Shown here: positions 62,256 to 64,000 of the stretch, piece after piece
Numbering within the stretch: the stretch's first letter is position 1
Layout of the letters: every line of letters starts with the position of its first letter
Source of the DNA: AP-15 sp036500965
GTDB taxonomy: Bacteria; Pseudomonadota; Alphaproteobacteria; ATCC43930; CGMCC-115725
Direction of reading: 5' to 3'
Assembly (NCBI GenBank): GCA_036500965.1
Contig: DASYBC010000041.1
Coordinates: 1 to 64,000 of the forward strand
DNA length: 64,000 nt
Position numbers and translations under genes: made by a program
The notes under the pieces: generated by a model
Told to the model about the DNA's origin: nothing
What the model saw: only the letters and a program-made list of their open reading frames with translations
Database searches by the model: none

Positions 62256-62463
62256 GTCTCCTCCTGATCTTTTGGGCGGTCGCCTGCAGGCCCGACCGGC
62301 TTGTTCGGGAAACCCCAATATGCTGGCGCACGGGAGGCTCGTTAAGCAAGCTTAAATCGGAGGTGAGCCGTGCCCGCAGGACGGCGGCAAAGGGCACGGG
62401 TTGCCGCGGCCTGGCCGGCGCGGTAAGGGTGGCGCCGAGGGGCCCGCGTTCGAGGAGCACGAC

Positions 62464-63813
62464 ATGGACGGCACCACCCAGCTGATCGACAGCGACCGGC
62501 GCTATCTGGTTCATCCGCTGCACCACCCGGACGATCACCGCGAGCCACTGGTCGTGGTAGAGGGCAAGGGGGCAATGCTCTACGACGCCGATGGCCGCGG
62601 CTATATCGACAGCCTGTCTGGGCTGTGGAACGTCAACATCGGCCACGGCCGAGGCGAGCTCGCCGACGCCGCGGCGGCGCAGATGCGGCGCATCGCCTTT
62701 GCCTCGGCCTATATCGGCGCCACCAACGAGCCGGCGGTGCGGCTCGCCGAAAAGATCGTCGGCCATGCCTACCCCAATTCGGCCGCGGTCTATTTCACCA
62801 CCGCCGGCGCGGAATCCAATGAATCGGCCTTCAAATTCGCTCGCTATTACTGGAAAATCAAAGACCGCCCGGCCAAGACCAAGATCATCTCGCGCATCCA
62901 TGCCTATCACGGGGTGACCATGGCGGCGATGAGCGCCACCGGCATGGCCGCCTATCACAAGATGTTCGGGCCCTTGATCCCCGGCTTCATCCAGGTGCCG
63001 CCGCCCTATGCCTATCGCTGGCAGGGCAACGCCGAGCCCGGCGCCGGTGCCGCCGAAGCGGTCGAGCAGGCGATCCTCGCCGAGGGCGCCGACACGGTCG
63101 CCGCGGTCATCGCCGAGCCGGTCATGGGCGCGGGCGGGGTCATCGTGCCGCCGCTCTCCTATTTTCCGCTGCTGCGCGAGATCTGCGATCGTCACGACGT
63201 GCTCTTAATCGCGGACGAGGTCATCACCGGCTTCGGCCGCACCGGGCGCTGGTTCGCGCTCGGCCATTGGGGGGTCGAGCCCGACCTGGTCTCGTTCGCC
63301 AAGGGGGTGACGAGCGGTTATCTGCCGTTGGGCGGCGTCATCGCCTCGAAGCGGGTGCACGACGCGATCGAGAGCGCGCCGGCCGACCGCAAATTCATGC
63401 ACGCCGCGACCTATTCCGGGCACCCGGTGTGCTGCGCCGTCGGCCTGCGCAATGTCGCGATCATCGAGGAGGAGGGGCTGGTCGAGCGTGCGGCGGTCAT
63501 GGGCAAGCGGCTGCTCGCGGGTCTGGAAGGGCTGCGCGATCTACCGGCGGTCGGCGATGTGCGCGGCATCGGCATGATGTGCGGCGTCGAGCTGGTGACC
63601 GACCGCGCTACCAAGGGGCCGGCATTGGGGCTCGGGCCGAAGATCACCCGCGAGGCGATGGCGCGCGGCCTGTTGCCGCGGCTGCGCGCCGGCAGCGCCG
63701 ACCCGGCGATCGGCGACACGATTTGCGTCGCCCCGCCGTTGATGACCCCGGCCGAGACAATCGACCGCATCCCCGAGATCCTGCGCGAGGCGATCATTGC
63801 CGCGACCCGGTAG
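62464..63813 (+). CDS. Class III PLP-dependent aminotransferase
   Basis: A 449-residue omega-amino acid or beta-alanine-pyruvate type aminotransferase. IDSLSGLWNVNIGHGRGELADAAAAQM near the start, FTTAGAESNESAFKFARYYW for cofactor phosphate, LLIADEVITGFGRTGRWFA with D251, and SFAKGVTSGYLPLGG with the PLP lysine K280 are all in place. The family moves an amino group from omega-amino acids or diamines to pyruvate or 2-oxoglutarate. Substrate not determined. Confidence 0.9.
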   Translation: MDGTTQLIDSDRRYLVHPLHHPDDHREPLVVVEGKGAMLYDADGRGYIDSLSGLWNVNIGHGRGELADAAAAQMRRIAFASAYIGATNEPAVRLAEKIVGHAYPNSAAVYFTTAGAESNESAFKFARYYWKIKDRPAKTKIISRIHAYHGVTMAAMSATGMAAYHKMFGPLIPGFIQVPPPYAYRWQGNAEPGAGAAEAVEQAILAEGADTVAAVIAEPVMGAGGVIVPPLSYFPLLREICDRHDVLLIADEVITGFGRTGRWFALGHWGVEPDLVSFAKGVTSGYLPLGGVIASKRVHDAIESAPADRKFMHAATYSGHPVCCAVGLRNVAIIEEEGLVERAAVMGKRLLAGLEGLRDLPAVGDVRGIGMMCGVELVTDRATKGPALGLGPKITREAMARGLLPRLRAGSADPAIGDTICVAPPLMTPAETIDRIPEILREAIIAATR

Positions 63814-63834
63814 CTCGGACGGGCCCCTCGCAGA

Positions 63835-63945
63835 AAGCCCCTCCCCCCAACCCTTTCCCCGCAAGCGGGGAGAGGGAGCGCTCGGCGACCGTGTTGTGGG
63901 CTCTTAACCCTCGCCCCGTTTGCGGGGAGAGGGCAGGGTGAGGGG
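63835..63945. repeat. Two GC-rich hairpins of the dispersed family
   Basis: CCCCGC-AA-GCGGGG (63857-63870) and CCCTCGCCCCG with CGGGGAGAGGG (63908-63933). They resemble, but are not identical to, the CCCTCCCCC palindromes at 375-397 and 37583-37606. The rest to the window edge has no gene that I can support. Confidence 0.6.
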
Positions 63946-64000
63946 GAATCCAATCGCGGTGCCGACGCGAGCCTGATGCCATTGCGTCGGGATGCCGCAT

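Overview
The window reads as about 64 kb of chromosome from a GC-rich, genetically uncharacterised alphaproteobacterium. The best taxonomic pointers are a GapR (DUF2312) nucleoid protein, a DUF1244 protein, an RpoH sigma factor beside an RluD pseudouridine synthase, and a tRNA-Met of alphaproteobacterial type. Gene content looks like a soil or environmental heterotroph, Rhodospirillales-like by overall impression. That last placement is inference.

Layout. 1-403: the end of an IS630-type transposase followed by a beheaded DUF559 gene. 529-4561: an agmatinase-family hydrolase, then a leftward housekeeping cluster (CnoX-type thioredoxin, LON-domain protein, Trm112-like protein, DUF971 protein) and a ProXp-ala type deacylase. 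4715-11400: a two-gene Rieske oxygenase, a MITE-like inverted repeat, and a leftward branched-chain amino acid type ABC transporter in which the LivM permease and LivG ATPase are fused. 12213-26077: tRNA-Met carrying a 13.8-kb integrated phage-like element bounded by 45-46 bp att repeats. It has a regulator with an apparently leaderless promoter, a RepA-like helicase followed by an iteron-like cluster, a terminase large subunit gene broken by two in-frame stops, a frameshifted coiled-coil gene, a tape measure gene, and a tyrosine integrase, but no recognisable portal or capsid genes. 26173-34092: a MauG-like dihaem peroxidase with a phospholipase C-like enzyme, a second Rieske oxygenase pair, and an arsRMC-acr3 arsenic operon.

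34229-41574: core cell biology (DUF1244, GapR, the DNA polymerase III alpha subunit DnaE, MinCDE). DnaE carries an in-frame copy of a dispersed GC-rich palindrome. 41608-47482: two catabolic enzymes, an HpaB-family fragment, and an AT-richer module of membrane glycosyltransferase genes that looks acquired. 47730-53657: RidA, a small lipoprotein, an Ldh-type dehydrogenase, a VOC protein, an amidohydrolase, RpoH, RluD and a membrane protein. 54026-63813: a methyltransferase fused to a D-Ala-D-Ala-ligase-like ATP-grasp domain, a PEP-CTERM-like remnant, a hotdog protein, an AHL-lactonase-like hydrolase, a methyltransferase, a VapBC-type toxin-antitoxin pair, an MlrC-like peptidase and a class III aminotransferase.

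How the parts fit. Both oxygenase pairs lack adjacent ferredoxin or reductase genes. With the Liv transporter, dehydrogenases, amidohydrolase and lactonase they suggest uptake and catabolism of aromatic or amino-acid-like compounds. The most unusual items are the capsid-less tRNA-integrated element with its iteron cluster, the palindrome inside dnaE, and the methyltransferase-ATP-grasp fusion. Family assignments rest on motifs read by eye; no database search was run.
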